Shown: positions 15,429 to 23,813, counted from the first letter of the stretch. The stretch: 64,000 nucleotides of DNA from Paenibacillus baekrokdamisoli (GCF_003945345.1 NZ_AP019308.1:1302001-1366000), one strand, 5' to 3'. The notes: generated from the sequence alone by a model not told the origin. Made by a program: numbers and translations.

Positions 15429-17074
15429 TGAGAACCGATGCATACTGGGCGGGAAGGCTCGAAACGCTAAATGAATCACAACTCAACAAAGGCGAAAAAT
15501 ATATTCAGAGCATGAATACCCAGTACGAAAAGGCCATGTCGTCCATACAGCGGGACATTGATTCTTTTTACGGACGCTTTGCAATCAATAACGGTGTAGA
15601 CATGGCAACCGCTCGACAGATGCTCAAAGCGGGAGAGCTCAAAGAGTTCAAATGGACCGTCGAGGATTACATTAAACGCGGTAAAGAGAACGCAATTGAT
15701 CAACGATGGATGAAGGAATTGGAAAACGCCAGTATTCGGGTTCGTATGAGTCGTTTAGAGGCGTTGCAGATACAGATGCAACAGCACGTTGAGGTATTGG
15801 CTGCTTCGCGGCAGGCTGGCGCTCAGGGATTGCTAGGCGGCATATACAAAGATAACTACCACCGGTCTATTTTCGAGTTGCAGAAGGGTGCAGGGATTGG
15901 CTCATCTTTCGCTAAACTAGATAGTATCCAGTTGGACAAGCTGTTATCAACACCTTGGGCGCCGGATGGAACCAATTTCAGTGGGCGGATATGGGCTGAT
16001 CGGAAGAAGCTTATCAGCGAGTTAAAGACGGCGTTAACGCAAAATTTAATCCGCGGTGACTCAAAAGATCAAGTCATTTCTGAATTCTCCAAACGAATGG
16101 GCGTTTCTCGTTCTGCTGCTGCACGAATCATCATGACAGAATCGGCCTATATATCAGGGCAGTCTCGCCTTGATGCTTATAAGGAGCTAGGGGTTACTGA
16201 ATATAAGTACATGGCTACCTTGGATTTGCGAACTTCATCTATCTGTAAGAGTATGGACGGTAAAATCATCCCCATTACGGAAGCTCAAGCGGGCGTGAAC
16301 TATCCACCGCTGCATGCACATTGTCGTTCGACGACGATCCCGCATTTTGAGGATAACGTTCAGGAGCGTGCAGCAAGGGGTGATGACGGAAAGACGTATG
16401 GTGTGCCAGGTGATATCACCTACCAGGAGTGGGAGAAAAAGCATTTACCTTCGGAAAAGAATGGGATGCACGGAATTGACGAATTAGTAACTTCTCAATC
16501 TATTCAACAACCGCTGAATAATGATATAATAAAATCATCCAGTTTTCGGAAATTTTCTACCGCCGAAGAAACACAAGCGTGGATCGATCAAGTTACACCT
16601 GCTTGGATAGGACAATTAACGATCCAAGAGGCAGAAGCGATTAGACGGTATACAGGTAATGATTACTTGGATATTAATAAAAATTTGCGTGCCGGTGGCG
16701 GGATGAAGGTTTATGATAATGTTGCCAAAGATATTAGCTCGGCGCTCTCTAAATTTAATTTGCTAGAGAACATAGTTGTATATCGTGGTCTCGAGCGTAA
16801 TATCTTTAATATGCCTGTTGAGCAGATGCCAGGGTTAATTATTGAGGAAGCAGCATTTGTTAGTACAACCTTGTTATCGGACAGAGCCTTCTCGGGTACA
16901 GTAAGGCTTGAACTAAGGGTACCGGCTAAATCAACTGGTGCTGCAGTAGTTCCATTAAGTGAATTCGAAGGAGAATATGAATTTCTTCTGGATAAGAAAA
17001 CAAAATATCAAATAGTCGAGGCTAGTGAAATGGCAGGAATACTAATTATTATAGCGGAGGTGCTTCCCAAATGA
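15428..17074 (+). CDS. Minor head protein (gp7/Mu F-like) fused to an ADP-ribosyltransferase
   Basis: 548 residues in two parts. Residues ~1-310 are the SPP1 gp7/Mu gpF-like head morphogenesis protein, with the signature TSSICKSMDG followed by YPPLHAHCRSTTIPHF. Residues ~370-548 match the ADP-ribosyltransferase exoenzyme fold: VVYRGL (Arg, about 453), FVSTTL (STS-like motif, about 477) and EYEFLL (ExE, about 516), the arrangement of arginine-specific transferases. As a minor head component the enzyme could be packaged and injected with the DNA, as T4 Alt is. Fusions of this type are known in Bacillota phages. Confidence 0.85.
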   Translation: MRTDAYWAGRLETLNESQLNKGEKYIQSMNTQYEKAMSSIQRDIDSFYGRFAINNGVDMATARQMLKAGELKEFKWTVEDYIKRGKENAIDQRWMKELENASIRVRMSRLEALQIQMQQHVEVLAASRQAGAQGLLGGIYKDNYHRSIFELQKGAGIGSSFAKLDSIQLDKLLSTPWAPDGTNFSGRIWADRKKLISELKTALTQNLIRGDSKDQVISEFSKRMGVSRSAAARIIMTESAYISGQSRLDAYKELGVTEYKYMATLDLRTSSICKSMDGKIIPITEAQAGVNYPPLHAHCRSTTIPHFEDNVQERAARGDDGKTYGVPGDITYQEWEKKHLPSEKNGMHGIDELVTSQSIQQPLNNDIIKSSSFRKFSTAEETQAWIDQVTPAWIGQLTIQEAEAIRRYTGNDYLDINKNLRAGGGMKVYDNVAKDISSALSKFNLLENIVVYRGLERNIFNMPVEQMPGLIIEEAAFVSTTLLSDRAFSGTVRLELRVPAKSTGAAVVPLSEFEGEYEFLLDKKTKYQIVEASEMAGILIIIAEVLPK

Positions 17075-17166
17075 CTGAGAATAAGTCAACCTTTAGACCG
17101 GACCGCTTTACGGCCACAAAAGAAGATGTGAAAATTATTACTCCTAAAAAAGAAGAGAAGAAATAA
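17071..17166 (+). CDS. Hypothetical protein (31 aa)
   Basis: Very short, lysine-rich reading frame (MTENKSTFRPDRF... ending KKEEKK) whose ATG overlaps the stop of the minor head gene (ATGA). AGCGGAGGTGC lies 9-14 bases upstream and would serve as its ribosome-binding site. It ends two bases before a terminator hairpin. Function unknown. Confidence 0.5.
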   Translation: MTENKSTFRPDRFTATKEDVKIITPKKEEKK

Positions 17167-17167
17167 C

Positions 17168-17196
17168 AAGCACTCTCACATATGAGGGTGCTTTTT
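17168..17196 (+). terminator. Intrinsic terminator before the scaffold gene
   Basis: Hairpin AAGCACTCTC / GAGGGTGCTT with a six-base loop and a U-run. The same hairpin stands at 47458-47489 in prophage 2. It lies inside what must be one late operon, so it would attenuate capsid and tail expression unless read through. Confidence 0.8.
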
Positions 17197-17302
17197 GTTT
17201 GGGCTCTGGCTGAGACTGCCGGGGCCTATTTGCTCGTTTGCCGGAGCATCACGGCTGCCCAAGGCGGGGTTGCGCCATAAAAACCAATGGGAGTGTGCAG
17301 CA
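17197..17302 (+). promoter_or_regulatory. Conserved leader element upstream of the scaffold gene
   Basis: About 105 non-coding bases shared with 47490-47597 of prophage 2. Conserved blocks are GGCTGAGACTGCCGGGGCC, CGGAGCAT and ACGGCT, then GGCG...GCCAT and GGGAG(T/A)GTG before ATG. Spacers differ, and the prophage 2 copy has stops in all useful frames, so conservation is not for protein. In this copy TGCTC/GAGCA and GGCG/CGCC can pair. It probably acts as an RNA leader or antitermination site. It does not match a riboswitch or ribozyme class I can recognise. Confidence 0.5.
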
Positions 17303-17926
17303 ATGGATCTGAAAGAGTTGCTAGGCGAAGATATGTATAACCAGCTGATGGCTAAACTGGGCGATAAACATAAGGTTGCGATTGTCTCCGACGGCAATTG
17401 GATTCCGAAGGATAAGTTCAATGAAGCAAACACGGCTAAGAAACAAGTCGAGGATACATTAAAGGAACGTGACAAGCAGCTGGAGGAAATAAAAAAGTCA
17501 TCCGGTGACAGTGCGGCCTTACAGGAACAGATTACGAAGCTACAGGCCGAAAATAAAACGGCTTCTGAAAAGTATGCTTCTGACATGAAGGAGCTGCAAT
17601 TGAACTCAGCTCTCAAGATGGTTCTTACTTCTGAAGCGCACGATCCAACAATCGTTGCTAGTCTCTTGGACAAATCAAAAATTGAATTGGATGACAGCGG
17701 AGCCGTTAAAGGCGGGCTGGATGATCAAATCAAAAGCCTGCGCGAAAGCAAGGCTTTTTTGTTTGTCAATAAACAAGATACCAAGCCGAGATTTAAAGGT
17801 ACAAATCCACTAGACGGTAAAGATCAAAGCGGCGGCGGTGGAGAAAGTAGCGCAGCTGCAGATTTTGCTAAAGCAGCAAACGAGAGCGGTAAAGCTCCAG
17901 CTTCCGCAAACAATCCATGGGGTTAA
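17303..17926 (+). CDS. Capsid scaffolding protein (Phage_GP20 type)
   Basis: 207-residue scaffold that would direct procapsid assembly. The N-terminus (MDLKELLGEDMYNQLMAKLG) and VAIVSDGNWIPKDKFNEAN are characteristic. They are followed by a long coiled coil (about 45-115, heptads around VEDTLKERDKQLEEIKK) and a Gly/Ala-rich C-terminal tail. The open frame extends upstream, but GGGAG supports the ATG at 17303. It is deleted in prophage 2, although the leader in front of it remains. Confidence 0.88.
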   Translation: MDLKELLGEDMYNQLMAKLGDKHKVAIVSDGNWIPKDKFNEANTAKKQVEDTLKERDKQLEEIKKSSGDSAALQEQITKLQAENKTASEKYASDMKELQLNSALKMVLTSEAHDPTIVASLLDKSKIELDDSGAVKGGLDDQIKSLRESKAFLFVNKQDTKPRFKGTNPLDGKDQSGGGGESSAAADFAKAANESGKAPASANNPWG

Positions 17927-17944
17927 CGAAAGGGGAACATAATC

Positions 17945-18268
17945 ATGCCATACGTAAAAGATTTCGGTAAACGAGTAGATGTTAACTTTCTAGCAAGTGC
18001 TAAGGTTACGGCCTTCACTTATCAAGTGAGTGATGTGGGTGTAGCAGCTAACGCACAGGGGCGTAAAATCGTTCCAGCAGGCTCTGTATATCCGGCTAAT
18101 GATGCAACAGCAACCGGCATTCTCTATACGGATACGGACGTAACAGAAGGACCTCAACCGGGTTCAGTCATTGTAGATGCTTGGATCTTAGAAGCTCGTT
18201 TACCTGTCGCACCAGCTGCAGCAGCGAAAACGGCTATGAAGGCCATCAAATTTAAAACAGGGGTTTAA
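17945..18268 (+). CDS. Putative head decoration protein
   Basis: 107-residue, Ala/Val-rich, beta-strand-rich protein between scaffold and major capsid protein, the usual place for a decoration or stabilising protein. A segment such as GRKIVPAGSVYPANDATATGI resembles the head decoration protein pattern. AGGGGAAC precedes ATG. The family call rests mostly on position and length. Confidence 0.55.
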   Translation: MPYVKDFGKRVDVNFLASAKVTAFTYQVSDVGVAANAQGRKIVPAGSVYPANDATATGILYTDTDVTEGPQPGSVIVDAWILEARLPVAPAAAAKTAMKAIKFKTGV

Positions 18269-18286
18269 GAGAGGGGATAGTCAATC

Positions 18287-19306
18287 ATGCCAAATGTACT
18301 CGAATTGTTTAGTCAACCAGAAGTATTGAACTACCTGCAAAACCGACAGTTCCCACCGTTGTTAGGTGAAACTTTGTTTCCTGAAGTGAAACGCGATTCA
18401 TTGGAATTTGAACAAATCAAAGGGGCACGTCGTGTGCCTGTCATTGCAAGCGTTCATGCATTTGATACAGAAGCTGAGATCGGCAGCCGCGAGGCTACCA
18501 AGCAGGCGTTAGAGCTTGCTTTGATTAAACGGAAGATGCAAATGAAGGAGAAAGACATTATTGCACTTGAGAATCCGCGCACACCGGCAGAACAGCAATA
18601 TCTGATGCGAGAAGTGTACAACGATATTGATGTTCTCACAGCAAGCGTGCGTGCTCGGGTAGAGGCCATGCGTATGGAAGCTGCTGCTAACGGTACTGTG
18701 ACGCTTTCAGAGAATAACCTCAGCGCAGTCATTAACTACCAAGTGCCGAATGAACATAAGCAAGTGCTCTCGGGTACGGACCTGTGGACGAATCCGGATA
18801 GTGACCCAATCACACAAATGCTGGGTTGGTATTCGACGCTGGGTACGAAACCTAAACGTGTCCTAACTTCCGGCACTGTACTTGCAACGTTGCTACGTCA
18901 TCCAAAAGTAGTTGGAGCGTTGTTTGGCAATAACGCTGCAAGAATTGCAACTCGTCTTGACCTGAATGCATTGCTCGGTCAACTGGAGCTCCCGACAATT
19001 GCCGTATACGATGATGTTTATCGGAAGCAGAATGCAAACGGAACTTACTCACAAGTTCGTTATTTCCCGCAGAACAAGTTTGTTATGTTACCAGACGGAC
19101 CGCTTGGAGAAACCATTTATGGTCCTACAGCTGAGGAAATTCGTCTTGCGCGTGATCCGCAAATCGATATCACTAAAGTCGGTAATGTCCTAGCGATGGT
19201 CTATGAAGGTGGAAAAGATCCAGTAAGCACATGGACGAAGGCTGTTGCTACGGCGCTGCCAAGCTTCCCAGCTGCAGATGAAGTATTCCAAGCGCAGGTT
19301 ATCTAA
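18287..19306 (+). CDS. Major capsid protein
   Basis: 339-residue HK97-fold capsid subunit of the 'phage major capsid protein E' type. It shows FPPLLGETLFPEVK at the N-terminus, an E-loop region with ATKQALELALIKRKMQMKEKD, and a P-domain with MLGWYSTLGTKPKRVLTSG and FVMLPDGPLGETIYGPTAEE. Length and position after scaffold and decoration genes agree. There is no counterpart in prophage 2. Confidence 0.9.
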   Translation: MPNVLELFSQPEVLNYLQNRQFPPLLGETLFPEVKRDSLEFEQIKGARRVPVIASVHAFDTEAEIGSREATKQALELALIKRKMQMKEKDIIALENPRTPAEQQYLMREVYNDIDVLTASVRARVEAMRMEAAANGTVTLSENNLSAVINYQVPNEHKQVLSGTDLWTNPDSDPITQMLGWYSTLGTKPKRVLTSGTVLATLLRHPKVVGALFGNNAARIATRLDLNALLGQLELPTIAVYDDVYRKQNANGTYSQVRYFPQNKFVMLPDGPLGETIYGPTAEEIRLARDPQIDITKVGNVLAMVYEGGKDPVSTWTKAVATALPSFPAADEVFQAQVI

Positions 19307-19318
19307 GGAGGTCATTCT

Positions 19319-19591
19319 ATGATCGTTGCACCACATACCATACCAGTCCGGCATAACAGCCGGCTGTATGGGCCCGACGAAGAGTTTGAAATTGATCGTG
19401 CGGGTTATGAACGCATTGCAAACCATCTTGACGTTATCGATGATAGTGATGCAAAGTCGTTTGATAAGATGACAGCTCCGGAATTGAAGGAATACGCAGT
19501 AAAGATTTCGCTTGATCTCGGGGAGGCTACAACCAAACCAGACATTCTTGCCAAAATTAAAGCGGCAGTCGGTGAAGGTAATGACGATTAA
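19319..19591 (+). CDS. Hypothetical head-region protein with SAP/HeH-like C-terminus
   Basis: 90 residues. The last ~40 (FDKMTAPELKEYAVKISLDLGEATTKPDILAKI) have the helix-extension-helix pattern of SAP/HeH DNA-binding domains. The N-terminus (PHTIPVRHNSRLYGPDEEF) resembles small phage proteins located just after the capsid gene. AAGGAGG precedes ATG. It may contact DNA at the head-tail interface, but the role is unproven. Confidence 0.6.
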   Translation: MIVAPHTIPVRHNSRLYGPDEEFEIDRAGYERIANHLDVIDDSDAKSFDKMTAPELKEYAVKISLDLGEATTKPDILAKIKAAVGEGNDD

Positions 19592-19967
19592 TAAGGATGA
19601 TATCCTTGCCTTGGTCAAAATGAGGCTTCAATTAGATCCGCTGGGAGCAACACACGATCAACTCATCAATATGTACATGGATGAGATTGAACAGCGAATC
19701 CTTTCTTATATTAACCATTCGTCGATACCCGATAGACTGAGATTTACTTGGGCTGCTATGGTAGCAGGAGCATTGGCTGCTGAGCAATCAGCGGCTCTCT
19801 TTCCCACGATTGAGTCATCAGGAACCTTTGAGATTTCAATAGGTGATACATCCATAAAACCTGTTAAAGCTGTTTCAGCGCCACTAACCCCAAGTATCGT
19901 TGTTGTCAATTCTGTTCTATTTGATTATCGGGCAGAGTTGAACGCTTTTCGAAAACTGAGGTGGTAA
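19581..19967 (+). CDS. Head-tail connector (adaptor) protein
   Basis: 128-residue helical protein of the gp15/gp6 connector type that would bind beneath the portal. The pattern TINKDDILALVKMRLQLD, then MDEIEQRILSYINHSSIP and a hydrophobic helix AAMVAGALAAEQ, is typical. The longer open frame starts inside the preceding gene, but GGTGAAGG favours the ATG at 19581, overlapping the upstream stop by 11 bp. Confidence 0.7.
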   Translation: MTINKDDILALVKMRLQLDPLGATHDQLINMYMDEIEQRILSYINHSSIPDRLRFTWAAMVAGALAAEQSAALFPTIESSGTFEISIGDTSIKPVKAVSAPLTPSIVVVNSVLFDYRAELNAFRKLRW

Positions 19968-19968
19968 C

Positions 19969-20361
19969 ATGATCGATTACACGAAGTACCGTGCAGCGCT
20001 AGAACGGATATATGAGGATCGGGTTACGATCAGCCGTCATGTTCCTTTTGTTAAGCCGAATAAGCAAACTGTACTTCAATTGCAAGCGATTTACATGGAT
20101 CAACCTTGTCGCCTATCGCAAACTGGACTAGGTAAGAACAGTCAGTCACCTGCTCAGAACGCCATCCAGTATGAATCGAAGCTGTTCCTTGCGCCCGAAT
20201 TGGAGTTGAAGCAGGGGGACGAAATTGAGGTCACCCGCGGACGAGTCACGGTTGAGGGATGGATTCTGTTACCCGGGCAGCCTCGAACCTTTACGGCAGG
20301 CGAACCGTTCCTTTATCCTACGCATCAAGAAGTGAGTTTGCAGCGGAAGGAAAAAGCTTAA
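19969..20361 (+). CDS. Head closure (stopper) protein
   Basis: 130-residue beta-rich protein in the head-closure position after the adaptor. Features are YEDRVTISRH, a middle region mentioning CRLSQTGLGKNSQSPAQNA, and strands LKQGDEIEVTRG and RTFTAGEPFLYPTHQEV, which match phage 'head-tail joining'/gp16-like stoppers. Its TAA shares a base with the next ATG (TAATG), indicating coupled translation. Confidence 0.7.
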   Translation: MIDYTKYRAALERIYEDRVTISRHVPFVKPNKQTVLQLQAIYMDQPCRLSQTGLGKNSQSPAQNAIQYESKLFLAPELELKQGDEIEVTRGRVTVEGWILLPGQPRTFTAGEPFLYPTHQEVSLQRKEKA

Positions 20362-20762
20362 TGGCTGGATGGGGTACGTTTGAGTTTGGCGAGTGGGTTG
20401 GGCTCAAGGATTCTCTAAAGGCAATGAAACTGGAGTTCGCACACTTCGAGGAAGAATGTATACGTGAGATTGCCGGACGGCTGCTTGCGAAGGTAATCGC
20501 CAGAACGCCGGTGGATACTGGCGAACTACGTCATGGGTGGACGATCGGACAGATTGCGCGAACTGCAAACGGGTACGAGGTTGAGATCATTAACCCAGTT
20601 GAACATGCGATGTATGTCGAGTACGGTCATCGAACCCGTGATCATACCGGATGGGTCAATGGGCGTTTTATGCTGACATACTCCATTCAGGAAATGGAAA
20701 GAGAGCTTCCGGATATTATAGAGCGTAAGCTGCAGCAATTTATTGATAGACATATGGGGTGA
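20361..20762 (+). CDS. HK97 gp10-like tail completion protein
   Basis: 133-residue HK97 gp10-like protein, needed for head-tail joining. The diagnostic motifs are IARTPVDTGELRHGW and EYGHRTRDHTGWVNGRFML near the C-terminus. The last 20 residues (ERELPDIIERKLQQFIDRHMG) align with the 28-residue remnant at 47659 in prophage 2, which marks the right end of the head deletion there. Confidence 0.85.
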   Translation: MAGWGTFEFGEWVGLKDSLKAMKLEFAHFEEECIREIAGRLLAKVIARTPVDTGELRHGWTIGQIARTANGYEVEIINPVEHAMYVEYGHRTRDHTGWVNGRFMLTYSIQEMERELPDIIERKLQQFIDRHMG

Positions 20763-20766
20763 TGAG

Positions 20767-21195
20767 ATGAGCGTAACCGTAATCGGTGTACGTGATGCGG
20801 TGATAGGAACGCTTGCTGGCGCATATCCAGCCATGACGATATACGGGGAAGAGATTAAACAGGGACTCATTGAGCCTTGTTTTTTTGTTTTGGACTTCCC
20901 TGTATCCCATTCTCGTATTATGGGGCGTCGATATAAGCGCGTACATGCCTTTGACGTTCATTACTTCCCATCTACCGATCAACCAAACGAAGAGGCTCAT
21001 ACAGTCGCTGAGCGCCTTTATGAAGTGCTAGAGTACATTCCGAATGGTTCTGAACAGATGCGTGGAACTGGGATGCATCATGAGATTATCGACGGCGTAT
21101 TGCACTTTTTCTTCGGCATTGATCTATATATTATCAAGCAAATTACTCCGCTGCCTTCAATGGGTAAGTTGGGGATGGAGGTTAGAGGTAAATGA
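20767..21195 (+). CDS. Tail terminator protein (phage tail terminator family)
   Basis: 142-residue protein that would cap the tail tube. It is homologous to the 138-residue product at 47750: both contain a PCFFVLDFP or PYFMVVETS strand, RRYKRVHAFDVHYFP or RRVIRSSTFNVHFFP, and a C-terminal HHEIIDGVLHFFFGIDLYI or HAEIVDKVLHFFINFDVHL. GGGGTGATGAG supports the ATG at 20767. This is the first gene kept whole in the headless prophage 2. Confidence 0.75.
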   Translation: MSVTVIGVRDAVIGTLAGAYPAMTIYGEEIKQGLIEPCFFVLDFPVSHSRIMGRRYKRVHAFDVHYFPSTDQPNEEAHTVAERLYEVLEYIPNGSEQMRGTGMHHEIIDGVLHFFFGIDLYIIKQITPLPSMGKLGMEVRGK

Positions 21196-21389
21196 AAAAA
21201 GGTGAACAAGAACCACTACCGGAAACGGTGCAAAACCCGGTGTATGCCAAGCAGCAGATTTTAGAATCTAAGCAGTTTACGCCACTGGAGAAAGACGTAT
21301 TGTCGGCATTGTTAGCTGACAACGAGCGATACACGATAGACAAGGCCAAACAGATGATCGAAGAATTTGCGAAAGGGGAGGCGAATTAA
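21192..21389 (+). CDS. Conserved tail-region protein (65 aa)
   Basis: Small helical protein with a homologue at 48163 in the same position. Shared features are an EQEPLPETV or EQTPLSLET start, a Lys/Gln-rich middle (AKQQILESKQF), and an ending with ALLADNERYTIDKAKQMI. It overlaps the terminator gene by 4 bp and ends one base before the sheath start. Function unknown; conservation beside the sheath suggests a role in tail assembly. Confidence 0.65.
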   Translation: MKKGEQEPLPETVQNPVYAKQQILESKQFTPLEKDVLSALLADNERYTIDKAKQMIEEFAKGEAN

Positions 21390-22706
21390 ATGGCAGGAGG
21401 AACTTGGGTAGCGCAAAACAAGGTACGTCCAGGCGTCTATATCAACTCCGTAAGCGATGGAGGGACTCTTGGGTCATTAGGAGATCGGGGAATTACCTCA
21501 ATGGCGCTTACGTTATCATGGGGGGCGTCAAAGGAAATTGTTGCAATCCATGCTGGTGACGATGTGAGTCAGGCGTTGGGCTATGATATTACAGCTACGG
21601 AACTACTGCTAGTCCGTGAGGCGCTGAAGCGTGCGAAGACATTACTATTATATCGGCTCAATACTGGTACGAAAGCAACCAAAACAATTGGAACTCTCAC
21701 GGCAACGGCTAAGTTCGGCGGTCTCAGGGGTAATGACTTGACCATTGTCGTACAGACCAATGTTGAAGACAGCGCCAAGTTCGATGTTATCACAATGCTA
21801 GGCGCGAACAAGGTGGATACACAGATTGGCGCTACTATAGCCGACCTGAAAACCAACGCTTGGGTAACATGGTCAGGAACCGGAGCACTAACAACATCGG
21901 CGGGGGCTGCATTAACGGGCGGAGCCAATGGAACAACAACTAACGTTGATCATACGGACTTCTTGGCGGCGCTCGAACTGCAAGACTTCCAAACGGTCGC
22001 GCTACCTTCGACGGACAACACATTGAAAGCTGTGTACGCTGCCTTTACCCGCCGTCTGCGGGATGGCGAAGGGAAGAAAATTCAGGCTGTGCTTGAGAAC
22101 TACCCAACAGCGGACCATGAGGGCGTAATTAGCGTTAAAAACGGTGTCATACTCTCTGATGGTGTAACACTCACTGCAGCTCAGGCGACAGCATGGGTAG
22201 CTGCTGCAACCGCTGCCGCATCAATTGCCGAATCTCTGACTTTTAGGGCTTACGACGATGCCAAGGATGCCGCACCGCGGTATACGAATTCACAGACTAT
22301 CTCGGCGCTACAGGCTGGCGAATTGCTCTTCACCGCTACAGGTGGGAAGGCGGTCGTTGAACAAGACATCAACAGCCTGACGAGCTTTACGGTAGATAAG
22401 GGAAAGCAATTCCACAAAAACCGAATCATTCGAGTGCTGGATGGAATCGGCAACGACTTCAAACGGATCTTTGAATCCTACTACCTCGGGAAAATTAACA
22501 ACAACAACGATGGTCGCAATTTGTTGAAGTCAGAAATGATCTCTTATCTTGACACGCTACAGGCAGCTAACGCGATCCAGAACTTTGATTCGCAGGCAGA
22601 TGTCAGTGTCGTGGCCGGCACCGATTCGGATAGCGTTTATGTCGAGCTGAATGTACAGCCAGTGGATGCAGTCGAGAAAATATATATGAAAGTGAAGGTG
22701 AAGTAA
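21390..22706 (+). CDS. Contractile tail sheath protein (XkdK-like)
   Basis: 438-residue sheath subunit, the defining protein of a contractile tail. The N-terminus AGGTWVAQNKVRPGVYIN and later RRLRDGEGKKIQAVLENYP, VEQDINSLTSF and KNRIIRVLDGI are characteristic of PBSX-type sheaths. The C-terminus forms the inner domain (VYVELNVQPVDAVEKIYMKV). It is strongly similar to the protein at 48370. A GGGGAGG ribosome-binding site precedes ATG. Confidence 0.93.
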   Translation: MAGGTWVAQNKVRPGVYINSVSDGGTLGSLGDRGITSMALTLSWGASKEIVAIHAGDDVSQALGYDITATELLLVREALKRAKTLLLYRLNTGTKATKTIGTLTATAKFGGLRGNDLTIVVQTNVEDSAKFDVITMLGANKVDTQIGATIADLKTNAWVTWSGTGALTTSAGAALTGGANGTTTNVDHTDFLAALELQDFQTVALPSTDNTLKAVYAAFTRRLRDGEGKKIQAVLENYPTADHEGVISVKNGVILSDGVTLTAAQATAWVAAATAAASIAESLTFRAYDDAKDAAPRYTNSQTISALQAGELLFTATGGKAVVEQDINSLTSFTVDKGKQFHKNRIIRVLDGIGNDFKRIFESYYLGKINNNNDGRNLLKSEMISYLDTLQAANAIQNFDSQADVSVVAGTDSDSVYVELNVQPVDAVEKIYMKVKVK

Positions 22707-22707
22707 G

Positions 22708-23175
22708 ATGTCTTACCTGAATGCAAGCGACACAATTAACGGACAAGAAGGTCGTGCATACGCCACAATTAAAGGCCAGGTCGAGGAAATGTTCTACATC
22801 AAAAAGTTGGAAGCTTCGATTGAAAAGAAAAAATCAGAGGTCAAAACGCTTGGGAAGCGCGGCACTCAGCATAAAGCAGCTGGCTGGTCGGGCAGCGGAA
22901 GCATGACCATTTACTACGTTACCACTAAATTTAGAGAATTAATGATTGAATATGTACGGAATGGGATTGATACGTACTTTGATATTCAGATTGTTAATGA
23001 TGATCCAAACTCTAGTATAGGTATGCAGACCATCGCCATCAAAGGTGTCAATCTAAACAAGGTGATCATTGCAAAACTTGATACAGGAAGTGAATCGCTT
23101 GATGAGGATATCGATTTCACCTTTGAGGACGCTGAAATCATGAATTCTTTTGGACAACCGACACTAGGTCAATAA
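22708..23175 (+). CDS. Tail tube protein (XkdM-like)
   Basis: 155-residue inner tube subunit of the PBSX XkdM family. Typical motifs are YLNASDTINGQEGRAYATI, MFYIKKLEA, VKTLGKRGTQHKAAGW and GSMTIYYVTTKFRE. It starts two bases after the sheath stop, as expected for a sheath-tube pair that polymerise together. Paralogue at 49686. Confidence 0.92.
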   Translation: MSYLNASDTINGQEGRAYATIKGQVEEMFYIKKLEASIEKKKSEVKTLGKRGTQHKAAGWSGSGSMTIYYVTTKFRELMIEYVRNGIDTYFDIQIVNDDPNSSIGMQTIAIKGVNLNKVIIAKLDTGSESLDEDIDFTFEDAEIMNSFGQPTLGQ

Positions 23176-23198
23176 AAATATCAGGAGGCTAACTAACC

Positions 23199-23627
23199 AT
23201 GAAAACAAACGACTTAAGCGCATTTTTTGCACAGAACGCAACAGCAGAGGAAACAGAAGATTTCACTGTCTCGGATCGCTTCAAGACAGCTGACGGAAAA
23301 CCTATCTCTTGGAAACTGCGGAGCATCTCTGCTTCGGAAGACGAGGAATGCCGAAGGGCTGCAACTAAAGTAATCAAAGGCAAGAGAGGTCAATCCACAA
23401 AAGAAATAAGTACGGATGAGTACTTGGCCAAGATGGCTGTCGCTTGCGTGGTGCATCCGAATTTGAAAGATGCAGAGTTGCAATCATCATACGGTATCAT
23501 GGGCGCAGAGAACTTGCTTCGTAAGATGTTACGCGCTGGTGAGTATGCCACGCTGATCGAGAAAGTCCAAGAAATCAACGGGTATGATAAGGATATGAAT
23601 GAGCTCGTTGAAGAGGTAAAAAACTAA
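23199..23627 (+). CDS. Tail assembly chaperone, zero-frame product (XkdN-like)
   Basis: 142-residue XkdN-like chaperone that would bind the tape measure protein during tail assembly. It opens with LSAFFAQNATAEETEDFTVSDRF and ends NELVEEVKN. The last codons, GTA AAA AAC TAA, contain the slippery heptamer A-AAA-AAC at 23618-23624, so a fraction of ribosomes should shift -1 to make a longer product. Strong AGGAGG precedes ATG. Confidence 0.9.
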   Translation: MKTNDLSAFFAQNATAEETEDFTVSDRFKTADGKPISWKLRSISASEDEECRRAATKVIKGKRGQSTKEISTDEYLAKMAVACVVHPNLKDAELQSSYGIMGAENLLRKMLRAGEYATLIEKVQEINGYDKDMNELVEEVKN

Positions 23628-23779
23628 TTGAGGAGGGCGATAGTGAGGCTAACTTTGCTTACTACGCCCTCCACGAACTTAAAATCTTGCCTCATGATCT
23701 CATGCGAATGGATCGATTTGAACAAGCTGCTATTTATGCTATGATCAGTATTCGTGTCGAGAAAGAGAGAAAAAAGTAA
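23624..23779 (+). CDS. Tail assembly chaperone, -1 frameshift extension
   Basis: Reading frame entered after slippage on AAAAAAC at 23618-23624. It adds about 52 residues (LIEEGDSEANFAYYALHELKILP... ending VEKERKK) to the XkdN-like protein, giving a gpGT-type fusion of about 193 residues. It has no suitable start of its own. Prophage 2 has the same heptamer and a homologous extension at 50600-50773, which shows that the shift is conserved. Confidence 0.85.
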   Translation, partial: LIEEGDSEANFAYYALHELKILPHDLMRMDRFEQAAIYAMISIRVEKERKK

Positions 23780-23813
23780 AAAAAGTAAGTTTATTCCCAC
23801 AAAATGCATACTC

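Noticed and set aside
17197..17302. TPP riboswitch or self-cleaving ribozyme in the scaffold leader
   Set aside because: CTGAGA is present, but the other conserved TPP parts are missing. A 7-bp pairing (GCTCTGG with CCGGAGC) in prophage 1 is not kept in prophage 2, and no hammerhead core was found.
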